Assembly: GCF_030272615.1 (NCBI RefSeq)
Contig: NC_081410.1
Location: 506,214,442-506,274,441 of the forward strand
DNA from: Cryptomeria japonica
Lineage: Eukaryota; Streptophyta; Pinopsida; Cupressales; Cupressaceae
DNA: 60,000 nt
Reading direction: 5' to 3'
The notes beneath the pieces were generated by a model. It worked only from the letters and a program-made list of their open reading frames with translations. It was not told the DNA's origin and ran no database searches. This document shows positions 11,731 to 24,097 of the stretch, one piece after another. Every line of letters begins with the position of its first letter. The stretch's first letter is position 1. The translations under genes were made by a program, and so were the position numbers.

Positions 11731-12960
11731 ATTGTTAAAACACTCGTAAGCCTTACTCTTGGTGGAATAGCCAAGAAATATACCTTCATCACTTTTAGCC
11801 TCAAATTTGCTAATATAATCACTTCTTAATAAAAAATTTGCTTCTAAATATTCTGAAATAACTAACATCAGGTGATCTACCATACCAATATTCATAAGGA
11901 GTCTTGTCCTTACCTCTCTTTACCAGAATCCAGTTCATAGTGTAGACATTTGTGCTGATAGCTTCTCTCCAGAAAGTTTTCGCTACACCTCCTTGTATCA
12001 ACATCATCCTAGCTTCAACAACTGACTGATTGTTTCTCTCTGCAATACCATTTTGCTGTGGTGTCCTTGGTGCAGAAAGCTATCACTTGATACCATTTCC
12101 TTCACAATACCTAGTGAATTTATCAGAAGTAAATTCACCGCCCTGATATGTCCTCAGACATTTTATCTTCTTACTACTCTCTTTCTCAGCTAAGGCCTTG
12201 AATGCCTTGAACTCACCAAAAGATTCAGTCTTATTCTTCAAGAATGTGACCCACATCATCCTTGAGCAATCATCAGTGAAGATCATGAAATATTTGTCAC
12301 CTTGAATACTTTTTGTTCTTATTGATCCACAAAGATCTGTATGAACCAAATCTAAGAAATGTTCCACTGAAAAAGATTTGCTCTTGAAAGTTGAGGATGT
12401 CATCTTTCCCAACTGACATTCTTTGCACAAAACATTAACCAGTTTGTCTAATTAAGGCAAACCTCTCACTATCTTGGACTTACTCACTTTAACAATGTTA
12501 TAATAGTTTATATGACAAAATCTCTTATGCCAAAGCCAACTATCATCTATCTTTTCAATCAAATAGTTGCTGACTTTAGGATTAAGATGAAACAAGTTGC
12601 CTTTAGTTTGCTTCCCGCTTGCAATCAGTTCACCTTTATTGTCATAGATCTTGCACATACCATTTTTTAATTCCAATCGGTATCCTCTATCATTGAGTTG
12701 TGCCACACTCAAAAGATTGTGGTTTAGACCTTCAACCCAGTAGACACCATTTGCACTAATCTTTCCATTAAGAGAAATAGTTCCCTTACCTTTAACCATG
12801 TAGGATGAGTCATTACCAAATCTTACAACTCGCCATCAAATTCCTTCAGAGAAAGAAATTTGCTCCGATCACCGGTCATGTGATGTGAACAACCACTATC
12901 AATGATCCAATCTTCAAAGTTATCCATCTTGGATACTAATGCCTTCTAGTCTGACATCTC
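11731..12960 (-). pseudogene. Copia-1 protease end and integrase
   Basis: Reading on the minus strand from 12960: the protease active site WIIDSGCSHHMTGD (about 12865-12910, DSG intact), a pre-integrase region with LRHN-like NHNLLSVAQL, and the HHCC zinc domain (HKRFCHINY through CKECQLGKM, about 12530-12400). The catalytic core follows with VHTDLCG, TDDCSRMMWVTFL and CLRTYQGGEF (about 12150-12360), then the C-terminal domain (11819-12007) with FWREAISTNVYTMN. The second catalytic Asp, expected in RTD-GGEF, is Tyr here. Stops lie near 12450, 12080 and 11820. Confidence 0.88.
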
Positions 12961-13945
12961 TTCTTTAATGGCTACAAACACAATGTCTTCATTAGCATCA
13001 CCATCAGATTCCTCATCAGTGATACCACCATCAATATCAATAAGACAATCACTTTTGCCTTTACCCTTGTACTTCTTTAATTTCTCTCATTTGTGCTCAT
13101 TATCACCATTAGGACAATTAGCAGCAATGTGTCCAATCTTGTTGCATGCAAAACATTGCAAAGGTAATTTGCCTCTATATTTACTTGTACCTCTAGGCAA
13201 CTGCTTGGCCAACAATGCTTCAAGCTCAACTAAACTATTTTCATCATCAACTTCTCAGCTGGATTTGGATTCATAACTGTGACTGGCATCTCTACTTTTC
13301 CTCATAGATGTGTTAGAAGCAGAAACTCTAAATGTAGACTCAGATTTCTGTACACTACCATCATAACCATTTAATTCAAAAGTAGTAATCTTTCCAATGA
13401 TGGAGTCAAGAGTTACCTTAGTTTTGTCAATGGACTTTAGCTCCTGACTAGTTGCAACTTTGATAGCATAGATGCAGGGTTCTTAGTACCTTATTGATCA
13501 CTGTGGAATCTTCCACTTTACCTCCCGCACTCTTAATTTCACCGACTATCTCTTTTATCCTTTGACCATATTGTTGGATATTCTCACCATCAGCCATCCT
13601 CATGTCATCAAACTTTTCTCTTAGATTCTCCTCTTTAGAAATATTAACATGTTCATCACCGCTATAAATCTCTTCAAGTTTTTTCCATATCTCATATGCA
13701 GTTTCAAGGCCATGAACATCTACATACTCTACATCAAACAAAGAACTAATAATAGCCTCTAATGCTTGATGATTTTCTTGTTTCTCTTTCTTTTGATCAT
13801 CAGTCAACATCCCAGTAGGTGCAACATACTTAGTATCGACATGTTCCGAATACTGACTTCCCAGACTCTTGATATAAATTTTCATTCTGTCACTCCATAT
13901 CATGTAGTTCTCTATATTAAACTTCAGATGTTCCTTTTTCATCAT
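12961..13945 (-). pseudogene. Copia-1 gag
   Basis: The ATG at 13945 opens a frame with the copia Gag features: W-x-D-RMKIYIKSLG near the N-terminus, then IWKKLEEIYSGDEHV, ENLREKFDDMRM and ENIQQYGQRIKEIV (the UBN2-type Gag core). It is open to 13448. Beyond that the frame is damaged, but a CCHC knuckle CFACNKIGHIAANC is readable at about 13115-13165. Gag forms the virus-like particle and packages the RNA. Length and order match Copia-2 gag (54187-55266). Confidence 0.9.
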
Positions 13946-14000
13946 GATCAGTAGATCTTTACCTCAAGCTGTTAGGCTTAGAGCTTAGAGGACTTGTAAA

Positions 14001-14012
14001 GCTCTGATACCA
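14001..14012 (-). other. Primer-binding site of Copia-1
   Basis: In minus sense TGGTATCAGAGC, two bases inside the 5' LTR end (ACCATCA then AT). Complementary to initiator tRNA-Met. Confidence 0.93.
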
Positions 14013-14014
14013 AT

Positions 14015-15381
14015 TGATGGTATGATGAAAGAATAAGTATCTGATCAACTACTGAGAGGGGGGGTGAATCAGTAGATAGAAAAATTAATAATAAGCTTCA
14101 CCAATCAATCTCTCAAAGTAAACTTAGAATAATAACTCTGTCAAGATAAAAAACTCATAAGATAAACCGGTTGTCTATTACAACGAGTTAACAATAAAAA
14201 ACTTCTTCATATCTTCAATACTTTCGGTTATCATGAATTATCAGAAATAGTTAAGTAGTTAAGTAAATCAACCATGAAAACATAACCACATAAACATTCA
14301 CCACTTGACATAAATATTTTTGTTGTGGAAACCCAAAAAGGTAAAAACCATAGTGAGATGAGACTCACAAGATAATATCTAAACTCTTCTGAAGTTCGAC
14401 CTGTTAGGAGCCTAGCCTGTTAAAGCTTTACAAAAAGTCCTCTTAAGAATTGATCCTGCTAGGAATCACCCAGTTAAGGAATTGACTACAAATGCCTTGT
14501 TAAAGCAATACCCTGTAAGGAGTAACCTCGGTAGAGGATTTGAAAATCCAATCTAATGGACCACCTTGTTAGAGGATTTGAATAGCACCAAGCTTGTTAG
14601 AGCTTACCCGGTTAGGGGATTTCAATTCTGCTGTAATTGTTAGAAAACATTAGGAGTTTGCTGGTATGTCTGAATAGCACTACACTTTCTTGATTAGATC
14701 CATTTCATGCTCCTATCTACCTTTACTCAAACTACAGATACATCATCCGATTAGGAAACCACACACTCAACTGAACTGTGTCTATCTCTTTGCCAACTCA
14801 CTTAAAACTAAACAACTTCATCGACCTTAAATACAAATCAATCAGGTCGGTAACACAACAAAAACCTAACTCTCATCGAGATTATAAATAAAATCGGTTC
14901 AAGTATGACCGTTGGACTACATAGCAATCACTTCCCATTAATCAAGAAAACCTTGATCGCTCCTTGATCACTGCTTCATTGAACTTAGTAACTCATCTTG
15001 TGCTTTGCATTAGATGCAATACATTTTCTCATGCCCTAGACAAGAACCGTTACAACAACTCGCCAAAATCTCTTGGAATTGTCTCCATACAATAATCATG
15101 CGTGTCATCATCATTACCGCTGATCATCAGATCATAAACCAATATAACCAATTCACCAAACATAATCAGTTAGGATTTATCAAAAACAATAGGCAGGGTT
15201 TACCAATTACAATAATAGATAAGATTTACACCATTACCCCAGTTACCGGTTCTTCTCATAAATTCATCCTACCGGTTACAATAATAATGTTACAACAATA
15301 TCAATAATATCATTACCGATTGAATTGACATCAATGACAACATAACATATCATTAATGCAATCTCCATGCAAATGCCAACA
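14015..15381 (-). repeat. 5' LTR of Copia-1
   Basis: 1,367 bp, in minus sense TGTTGGCATTTGC to CATACCATCA. It contains the copia LTR core (gtggaaaccca and a degraded aaaaaccatagtg near 14322-14360) and the G-run box gagagggggggtgaatcagt near 14062. It is colinear with 1-825 where that copy is present. No gene is visible. Confidence 0.92.
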
Positions 15382-15515
15382 CATTTACCCTATGGTTTTT
15401 GTCCATGGTTGGGGGAGTGGGATCTTTCATGTGTAGGACCAGGGTTGTGAGCAGTAGACCACTTGTTCAGGGTCTAAACCAGTTGGAAGAACATGAAGAG
15501 TTTTCTAATTGTAAT
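15382..15515. repeat. 134-bp remnant of the older host element (X)
   Basis: Matches 59887-60000 in the same orientation (tttaccctatgg through tcatgtgtaggac to ggttggaag). It is the target into which Copia-1 (left) and Element 3 (right) inserted, and it continues at 26407. No coding sequence. Confidence 0.85.
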
Positions 15516-16967
15516 TGTAGACGTATAAAAATGACCATATTCCTAAATGAATATTTTATGTTCATTTCTTTATTTAATTAAATCCAATTTAATTAAATTA
15601 CCCACATTCCTCTATTTAATTAAGTAAATTACTCAATTTATTTAAATTAAATTCACTATACCCATTTAATGAATAAACCATTTTATTCAATTAAATTCCC
15701 CTATCCACTTTTAATTAAATTCAAATTTAATTAAATAGTTATCCTAAATTGAATAAATCTAATTTATTTAATTTCCCCAAATTGCAACCAAATTGAATTA
15801 AATTAACTTTATTTCAATTAAATCCTATTATCCCTCCATCCACTTGCATTCTCCTACATCTCCCACTTGCATTCTAAAACCTATTTCTAATCCCTTCTAG
15901 ACTCTTCTAATTGCTTCTAATTAGCCTAACCCATCTTCTAAACTTTGTCACATCCCTAAGCAAGGGGAGGTCACTTCTCAAACCCTTAAAGTCTTTAATA
16001 ACCATTAAAGGCTTCAAATCTTCAACCACTTAATATCCCTAAAGTATCCCAAACCATTAATAGTTAATTCAACCCTCTTACATGGTTAGAGACTTTTTGC
16101 CTAACTTAACCTTCATCCAACCCAAGGGTCTCATCAAGCCTTTAATGTTTTGACCATGATTATCTCTTAATCATTTGCACAAGGGTTTATCCTTGGATTA
16201 ACTCTTAATCCAATGGGTAAGCCTAACTTAAGCTTAACCCTTATCTCTAGATAACCATAAGGTCTTCTCAGACATTTAATGCCTCCAACCCCTTCTCTCA
16301 ACCCAACCCTATGTTGACATTTGTCACCATTTCATTGGTGCAAATTGCAAACATGGATTCCCAACTTTCAAACTCAACCCTTGATCAACTCTTTCAATCT
16401 TGACCATCCATTGCCCTGTTTTTGCTATAAATAGAGCTCTCATTCCTCCATTTTAAAAAGATGAATCCAAGTTTGTAGTATCATACTTATGCTCAAATAC
16501 ATTCAAGCTTTCATACCATTTTATGCTCATCATTTTAGCCTCTCTTTTAGATAGAAATTAATCTAAATATGCATATTTAGAATACTTTCTTTATCATTTA
16601 GCTTAAATCATGAACTAATATAGTATGTTAGGATAGTTTGTTTACTAACCTTGTCATCTTATAGTTAGTTTATTGCATTTCTAGAATCATGCATAGCTTA
16701 GGATGCATCTCATATTAAAACCAACAAAAGCATCCCTCGTTCTTGCATTTGCTATCCCTAAACCATTTTGCTCAATGATCTGAGAGCAAAAACATTGGTT
16801 TGAGGGACATTGTAAGATAGAGAACCATGGGATCCACCTTGGGAAGTTGAGTGATACTTCATTACTCCATAACTTGCACCAAGAAGTCCCGTAGGTGTGT
16901 GAGCAAGGCTCCCTAGAGCTCCATTTTTCACATATTGAGTTCTATCGACCTGCTTTTCCCGCATACA
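15516..16967 (+). repeat. 5' LTR of Element 3
   Basis: The U3 is rich in taatttaattaaat tracts. A TATA box, TATAAATA at 16426-16433, is placed for transcription starting near 16455, leaving ~510 bp of R/U5. No gene; small reading frames at its right end also occur in the 3' LTR and are chance. Confidence 0.93.
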
Positions 16968-16971
16968 TTTC

Positions 16972-16990
16972 TGGCGCCCACCGTGGGGCT
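16972..16990 (+). other. Primer-binding site of Element 3 (tRNA-Lys type)
   Basis: TGGCGCCCACCGTGGGGCT, four bases after the LTR end, is complementary to the 3' acceptor and T-arm of plant tRNA-Lys as I recall it (ending CCCCACGGTGGGCGCCA). It differs from the initiator-Met sites of all other elements here. Confidence 0.8.
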
Positions 16991-17097
16991 AGACCCCATA
17001 TATCAAATCAGTTTTTGAATTTAACCACTTTTGCAGGTCCGCGAGAAATAGGAATCAGCACGTGGGAAACATTCCCTGACGCATCCGGTTAACAGTC

Positions 17098-17493
17098 TAG
17101 CGCATCCAGCTTACTATTTAGCACGTGGGGTCTATACTCTAGGGCGTAAAGTACTTTCTTTAGCGCATGACTTCCACTAATCTTTTCCTATAGGTATCAA
17201 AGTGGGAGAAAAATAGAGTAGCGCATCTAAAAAATAGTTTGGCGTGTCGAGTCTGTTAGATAGCGCATCCAGCTCACTATTTAGCGCGTGCAGTCTATTC
17301 TATGGCGCGTAAAGTCTTTTCCTTAGCGCATCATATTTCTAACAGTTTTCTGTAGGTCTCGGCGTGGGAGAAAAATAGAGCAGCACTTTCGATGCACAGA
17401 GTAGCGCATCCCAAAAACAGTATAGCGGATCACAGGTTTCTTTTAGCGCATCACTGAGATTTTGTAGCGCGTACAGTTTTTTTTGTAGCGCAT
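17098..17493 (+). repeat. TAGCGCAT motif cluster 1 (forward)
   Basis: Eight exact TAGCGCAT copies, starting at 17098, 17161, 17219, 17261, 17324, 17402, 17444 and 17486, plus near copies (TAGCGCGT, TAGCACGT, TAGCGGAT). Part of the cluster is a tandem duplication of about 163 bp (unit starts 17098 and 17261), each unit containing tagcgcatccagct, a ggtc-tat stretch and gtgggagaaaaatagag. The cluster lies in the sense leader, about 100-500 bp after the primer site. Confidence 0.88.
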
Positions 17494-17499
17494 CACAGA

Positions 17500-19000
17500 C
17501 AGAAAAGAAAAGAACTAAAATTTGTAACCGAAAGTTAAAAATTAGACTTGTGGAAGTCCACCAAATCATCTAACATTTTTTTCTCTAGTTTTCTTGCAGG
17601 ATTCTGACAAATTTGTTGCAGAAAGGAGCTTAATCTTAGAATATTTAGATAGTTAAGATTTTCACTAACTTAGTTAAAGTTAGTTTAAATTTTTAAACGT
17701 CTTTTATTCTTAAAATTGAACTCACTTATTTCTGTTGGGCTATAAAAAGAACCACTATCAAAAATTTTCTTGCTTTTATAGGAGAAAAACTTTATTTGGG
17801 CTCTAAAAAGAACAACACAAAATTTTCTTTTTCGCAAAAAAATAGAGCTTAAAAAGAACCTCACCATCCTTTGGTGTATAAAAGGATTCATTTTCAAATT
17901 TTGCAAAGGAAAGAACCTCACTTACGAAGTTTTGTTACAATCAAAAGAGGGAAGTTATTCCCCTTTTTCGATTTTCTTTTGTTGACCATATCAAAAAGTT
18001 TGCTTTGTCGACCAGGTTCCTTCACTAGATTAAATAATCATTGCTTTGAGGAACTAAAAAGAACACCATGCTTTTTTGGAGCAACATCTCCAAGTAGAGA
18101 TTAACAAATCACTGAATTGAAGGCTTAAAAAGAACTTTGATTGCTTTGTCTCGAAAGTGGAAGGTATATGCTATCCCCTTAACTGGGTGATCAAAAAGCC
18201 AAACCACTCTTAAGCTTTCTGTATTTCAAGTATAAAACCTTTAGCAGGCCTGCTTTCTCGAGGAGTTGGAATCAACTCTTAAAGCCGTTTATGGCCGGTG
18301 TGAAGGGAATGACCTAAGTGGGGAATGAATTTGACGCCAAGAATTCCAACCCATTATAATCAAATGTGGAAAGTGACGAAAATCCTTTTCAACGGTTGCG
18401 TGCAACGATTAGCCTTCCCCCAGTATCTTTGAGATACGTAAAGCCTTTGTTCTAAATGTTGGGAAGCCTCCTGAGTGAGTTTATCACTGACGGCCAAACG
18501 GGAAGCCTGATTACGAACCATAGAAATAGAAGCTTTGAACTGAGTCAGTAACCAGACATTTATAACATCATAGTGCAAGGGTGGGGAAGAATCCACCCCC
18601 AAGATTACTCACCATATATCTCCCAAGATAACTACTCAACTATGAAGCGATTCACTTTGAGTTAATTTCTGGCAAAAGGCAAAAAAATGGGCGTCCTTTA
18701 GGGGGTGACACGACTGTTTGAGCTGATGGAGTATCGAGACTAGTGGGCTATGATGTTATTTATGACCTTTGAATAAAGAGTCTTTCTGAAGTGTATTATT
18801 CGTATCCAAACTTGTTAAAACATTAGGGATTTGAACACATCTTCACAGAACATACACTTTTTGTTAGATTAGGCAAAATGGTTGTACTTTTTGTGCCATG
18901 CTTGCATTTACTACTTCATAGAATCATCCATCAAACCTGAAAAATTCACAACAGAATTCCAAAATTTACAAAAAACCAACCAAAGGAAAAATCAGGGCAG
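17500..19000 (+). other. Element 3 leader, non-coding, with AAAAAGAAC repeats
   Basis: No gene. Between about 17740 and 18140 the phrase taaaaagaac recurs five times (near 17745, 17803, 17850, 18053 and 18125), each after a ggct/gct and followed by a C/A-rich stretch, suggesting decayed tandem units. The segment 18280-18700 (agaattccaaccc and following) has no internal repeats that I can see. Long untranslated leaders are usual in Tat elements. Confidence 0.7.
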
Positions 19001-19380
19001 TTTAGCGCATAAGAGCAACTTCTTAGCGCATGAGGTACTTTTGTTAGCGCATCCAACCATCAATTTAGTACGTCGGTTCCAAACAGTAGCATTTTATCCC
19101 AAATCAATCCAGTGTTAAAACATTTAGCACATCAAAGAAATAGTCTAGCACGTGGAAGCATCAGCTTAGAGTGTGGAAGCTAAACATTAGCGCATCAGGT
19201 TCACAAGTTAGCACGTTACAGGCCCAGGCTAGCGCATGGCTTTTTAAACAGATAGAAAACAATTTTTGAACAGTTAAAACTTTTGCGTGTGTCTGGGGGC
19301 AGCCTAGCCTGTGTGGTCTTTTTTTTAGCATGTGAAGTAAATTGGGTAGCGCATCCTGTCTTTGTTTTAGCACGTGACCA
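19001..19380 (+). repeat. TAGCGCAT motif cluster 2 (forward)
   Basis: Six exact TAGCGCAT copies (starting near 19003, 19024, 19045, 19178, 19230 and 19347) plus variants TAGCACGT, TAGCACAT and TAGTACGT at similar 20-60 bp spacing. Same orientation as cluster 1, about 0.9-1.3 kb upstream of the gag ATG. Confidence 0.87.
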
Positions 19381-20289
19381 AAATAAAAAAGGCAGGGGGC
19401 AAAATAGTGAGGAATTTTAAAATTTTTGAAAACATTTTCAGAAGCTTTTTTATCAAAACATCATTTTTCATCAAAAGCAGAGTGGCAAAAACAAACCGTT
19501 AAAAACTATTTCTTGAGCTAAATTTGTGTCAAAACAAACATTGTAAAAATCCTAAACTGATCACGCGATAAAACATATCTATCTTATCATAATCCGGAAA
19601 CCTCATCATCAGTATCAACAAAATCCTTTACCATCTTACGGATTTCATCTCAAAAACACTTGTTTAAAATTTTCAAATTGTCAAATCAAGTTTCCATATC
19701 GGGAGGCTTTTATCCATATCATTTGATACGCTTTGTCATGAAGGTGCATCTAAACCTTCACTTTGATAGAGTAAGATTTGAAATTTTTCAAACAAGATCA
19801 ACTAAATCCAAACAAATCAAAGGAAACCATTAATCATTCATGCATGACTAATCCCCATATTCTGAGAAGAAAGAACCTTTATCGTAACATCACGTTGAAG
19901 AAACAACAACCTAGTTTTTCCAAGTTCATCAAGAGAAATAAGTTTTTATACATCAATCATCAACTCTTCAAATCTCATTGGGTATTCCTTCATCACGTCA
20001 AATGTTATATCCAAAACAAATCCAATGAATTTGACAAAGAACCTTTAAAAAACAAGAGCCTACTGTCAAAAGTCTGCTTTTAATCAAATCATAAACCGCG
20101 GAGGAAAGATCAATCCAACATTCTTTCCCGACGAGTGTATCACTTATAACACATCTCAACCAGAACCACCCACCCCCAAGCAACATATCAACGAGGATTT
20201 TGTCCCCTTCATCACTAAAAGTTTTTACTAAAATGCCTATTACTCGCTCTTAAAGAAACCAACAAAGCGAGACACACGCAGAGTCTAGT
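19381..20289 (+). other. Element 3 leader upstream of gag
   Basis: A-rich non-coding sequence. I see no motif arrays, conserved domains or convincing splice sites in it. Short frames such as 19778-20083 lack any family signature and are treated as chance. Confidence 0.6.
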
Positions 20290-21441
20290 ATGAATCGAAG
20301 GTTGTCAAATCCTTTTGAAGTTCCACACTTGGAAGAGACTGAAATTTCTGAAGCGCTTCTTCAGGAATGTCAGGAAAACCCTTCATTCCAAAAGATTGTA
20401 GAAAGGCTTATAGAAAATGACAAAGAAAAATATCTGCTCGTGCTCACAAGTAAAGGCGTTAAACTTCCCGAAAATTTAGACACAAACATTTTTCGAAACG
20501 GATATCGATAATATCCATATCAAGAACAACAAAGAGAAGAAGAAACTCATAACTTTGAACAATACATACCTGAGCAACACATTCCAGAACAACGCATACC
20601 AGAAATGCGTATATCTGAGCTAGAAACTCCAGAGCAAAATATACCATTTAACACACCTTTTCAGCTGAGAACCAATACAAGGGAATAACTCTTCCCTCGA
20701 CAAGACAATATACCTTTGGCTGCTCTTACTCAACAAATGCAAATGTTACAATGACAAATACATGACATGCAACAAGGGACAACAATGCGGTACTCTTTAA
20801 ACGAAATCTGTCCTTATCCATTTGATAGAAGATTGAACATGGTGCCTTTTCCTCCAAACTCAGATGTTCCCAAATTTGATAAATATGATGGGAAAAGTGA
20901 TCCTCAAGATCATATTTGAGAATTTTGCACAATGAGTCTTGAATTTGCTCATGATGACACCTATCTGATGAGGTTATTCCCAAGAAGCTTGGGAGGGCAA
21001 ACAATAGAATGGTTATCCAAAATTACACCACCTGTCAGATCATTTGATGAATTGGTTAACAAATTCATAACCCAATATTCCTATAACATTCAACATGCCA
21101 TAACCATTCTAGATGTTTGCAACACCAAACAAAAGAACAACAAAACATTCACGATGTTCCTTCAATGCTGGTGACATATAGTATCCAGATATCCTCGAGA
21201 TATTCCTGAAAAGGAAAAAATGGAAATCTTCATTGACAATTTGAATGGTGAAATGAGTTACAGGGTGAAACTTCAATGCATACCATCTTTCGCTAAATTA
21301 ATTGAAAATGGCATTCAAGTAGAGGAAGCGTGTGTCAAAAAGGGAACACTCAAGTTCTACAGGGAAGGAACAAACTCATCAAACTACAGTAACCAGAATA
21401 ACAACAACTTAGAACTACATCGAATATCACTGAAGGCCTGA
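20290..21441 (+). pseudogene. Element 3 gag (Tat-type)
   Basis: A single frame from ATG 20290 to 21441 (384 codons) with about six stops (near 20509, 20684, 20753, 20917 and 21172 among them). The N-terminal part has short IPEQ/IPEM repeats (near 20560-20645). The C-terminal two thirds is a clear retrotransposon Gag domain: PKFDKYDGKSDPQDH, MSLEFAHDDTYLMRLFPRSL, SFDELVNKFITQYSYNIQH and IPEKEKMEIFIDNL. Several stops are TGA where Tat Gags usually have Arg (CGA), as in H-I-*-E-F and C-W-*-H. Gag would build the particle; no pol follows. The ~630 bp after it (21442-22070) are non-coding. Confidence 0.9.
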
Positions 21442-22070
21442 TTCCACTTCATGCATACAAATGATTTACTCTTGTCTGTTTATACGCAATACGCACTCAG
21501 GTTGTCCTGGTTCAATTATACCTTGACGCTTGTGGTATCTTGCAAAATCAAAACATCATGTAAATTTTTCTCAGGTCATTATGGTTCAATTATACCATTG
21601 TGCTTGTATAAATTTTCAACATATCCTAAACAAATCAATGCTCAATGATGATACCTACAAAGAAAGAAAACAACATATGGCTATATCGGATGGCAAATAC
21701 AGAAGGAGGATGCTACCAAAAATATAATTGCCTATCATTTTACAATTAATTGCATATCATTTTACATAGTTGCATATCATTTTACAATTCGTGGCATATC
21801 ATTATCATACATCTCATTTTCAAGATACATTTCACAAAGCATACATCTTGCATCATACATTATATCATTTATTTAAGTATTGCATCCTCATCACATAACG
21901 AAAAGAACACATAAACACATCCAACCATATCAACACACCACATGATCAAAGAAAATGGTGCCGTATATATATATATATATCTCAAAAATGATAAAAATGT
22001 ACAAAATCTATCATCACTATGTCCAGTACAAAGAATACAATGATCAACAATACAACAGAGACCACGTCTC
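21442..22070. other. Non-coding spacer between gag and the antisense gene
   Basis: Contains four copies of a phrase close to catatcattttaca (about 21729-21800) and an (AT)n microsatellite at about 21965-21981. In minus sense, AATAAA at about 21868-21873 sits ~200 bp past the PMD stop codon and is a candidate poly(A) signal. No coding sequence on either strand. Confidence 0.65.
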
Positions 22071-23734
22071 TCAAGTATGACTATCCCTTGACGGAGATGG
22101 TCTGGCTCCAGATGTCCCCACCCCTGGATCTCTAGGAGGGTCCTGTCTCGATGGCCCTGTCACACCTCGGCTCTCAGACCGTGACCCAGTATCTCGAGAT
22201 CGACTAGATCTCAACTATGTGAAGCTCTGTACTCGACAATCCCTGGGCACCGCAGCCTCATAATGCCACCGGTAATACTCTGCCTCCTGAGCTCTCAATG
22301 ATAGCTCTCTCAGGGTGTCTCTCATTGGACCACCCATCGCTGCTCTCTCCACACCTCTATCTCCCCGCCTCCCTCTAACTCCTCTCCCTCGTCGTCCTCC
22401 TCCATCATCTCCATCATCCTCATCATCTCCCTCTCCCTCCTCATCCTCATCATCGAATGTTGGCCGCATCTCCTCGGGATCAGATATCCTGGCCACCGCC
22501 CACGCAGCAAACAATCTCGTGAACTCATCAGTCATGCTCGCATCCAAAACCTCTGGGGCATAATCCCATATCTGAGCCGCCATACTAACAAACTCCTCCA
22601 CCGCCACCGCGCTATCAATGGTCAGGCCCCAATCTGATACGTCCTGCCTCCGTCATGCATATAAGCAAGCTCCCTGAGGTATACCCTGCTGTCGACCAAA
22701 CTATCTCAAAACTCTGGTCACCACAAACCTCTCAATGAAAAATGGGGTCCTCCCAATCAGGTATCTCATCATGAACACATAGGGCATCTCCAGCCTGTCC
22801 TTCGCCTACACCTCACACCCTGTATACAGTCACCATGTGACCATATCGATGTCATCCAACACTCTCCTCCAATGCTCTAGTTTGCCCAGCTTCTGCTGGA
22901 CAACTAGACCCCTGTATCCATAAGCATATGCGCATCCGACAGGCCTATCTCTATCTGCTAATGGCCTAGCAGCTGGAATGTGCTCCCAACACCATACCTG
23001 TAACAACGTCACGCCAGCTGATAAACTGCCGTAACCAAGGTATACCACCTCATGCAGGCCCCTATACAGATGGGCTAGCATCACCGATCCCCATGAAAAC
23101 CTACGGCCCTATGTAACCATCTCCTCTAAAACTAGCCCCCATCCCACAGAGAATCCCTTTGACCTGTGATCAGGACAAAGGAATCCACCAATAAACCCTG
23201 CCACTGATGGAAGTGGTGCATAATCTAGGTCTAGGAACTCCTGCCACGGGATCTCATATCCACAGACTATCTCATCATGAAAAATGTGGTGAAGTGCCTC
23301 TGTACCGCCCTTTGACTGCTCATATGGTAGTAGTGCACCTACTACTGGTATGCGCAAGATCCTGTAACAGTCCTCTGGTGTGACTGTCATCTCACCTGTG
23401 GCAAAATGAAAGGTGTTCGTGTCGCTGCGCCACCTCTCTGCCAGTGCTGTAAGTAGCCCCCGGTTCATAGTGAACCGAGGCATATCCAATAGGGATGTCA
23501 ACCCACATCTCTCAATGATATCAAGGTCGGCGTGAGTCAACCACGATATCAATGTCCACGGCCTCAGAAATCGCTCCCGCGACTGAACCACACCCAATCG
23601 CTCCTGTCAACAAGCAAAACAAATCCAATATCAGTTTCCACATCAAAACAAAGATATCAAAATCAAACTCACAATCAACAACATGAAACAAATTGTTCAT
23701 CTACATCAAGTTCAAAATCCTATCATTTCATATC

Positions 23735-23905
23735 AACTTGTAAAACAACTCAAGTTATCAAAAACCATATCAAAACTTGTAACACAACTCAAGTCTCCAA
23801 AACACATAAACTTGTAACACAACTCAAGTTTCCCACCCATATCAGCTTGTAACACAACTCAAGTTTCCAACCCATATCAGCTTGTAACACAAATCAGGCT
23901 TCACA
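23735..23905 (-). repeat. Tandem repeat inside the PMD intron
   Basis: About five imperfect copies of a 34-38 bp unit containing cttgtaacacaactcaagt followed by a cca-catatca stretch. The last two units are the most alike, suggesting recent slippage. Not CRISPR: the units are contiguous, with no unique spacers. Confidence 0.85.
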
Positions 23906-24097
23906 AATTGAACTTGAAAATAGAATGCGCAAACAAATCATGCTTTGATCGAATCAACACATTAAATATCTATGTATAACTTGAAATATCGCAAATCAAC
24001 ACAAGTTATATCGACACTCATATTGGACAAATCAATAAAAACTATGACAGCAAGGCACAACAATTTCCCAAATCCCCTCATCTCGCAAATTTTTTCC

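Larger units (their letters stand above)
1..15381 (-). mobile_element. Copia-1: Ty1/copia LTR retrotransposon, left end outside window, split by Gypsy-2
   Basis: A minus-strand copia element. Its 5' LTR is at the right (14015-15381) and its 3' LTR at the left (1-825, truncated by the window edge). The order gag, protease, integrase, RT, RNase H on the minus strand is diagnostic of Ty1/copia. The primer site is 14001-14012 and the polypurine tract 826-837. Gypsy-2 interrupts it at 1943-9633, and the RT frame reads straight across the junction once that insert and one copy of the 5-bp duplication are removed. Many in-frame stops and an internal tandem amplification make it a dead copy. CATTT at 15382-15386 would be the right-hand target duplication; the left one lies outside the window. 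Confidence 0.93.

Noticed and set aside
13994-14015. tRNA gene fragments at the TGGTATCAGAGC sites
   Set aside because: They are 12-13 bp primer-binding sites next to LTRs; no cloverleaf can be formed around them.
16758-16964. 68-codon minus-strand frame present twice (again at 26197-26403)
   Set aside because: It repeats only because it lies in both LTRs of Element 3. It differs at several residues with no sign of selection and no known domain.
22315-22563. Plus-strand frame rich in Pro and Ser opposite the PMD gene
   Set aside because: Shadow of the acidic and Arg-rich C-terminus of the antisense PMD protein; no sense-strand signals support it.
23735-23905. Possible CRISPR-like array
   Set aside because: Units are contiguous and imperfect with no unique spacers; this is plant intronic minisatellite DNA.
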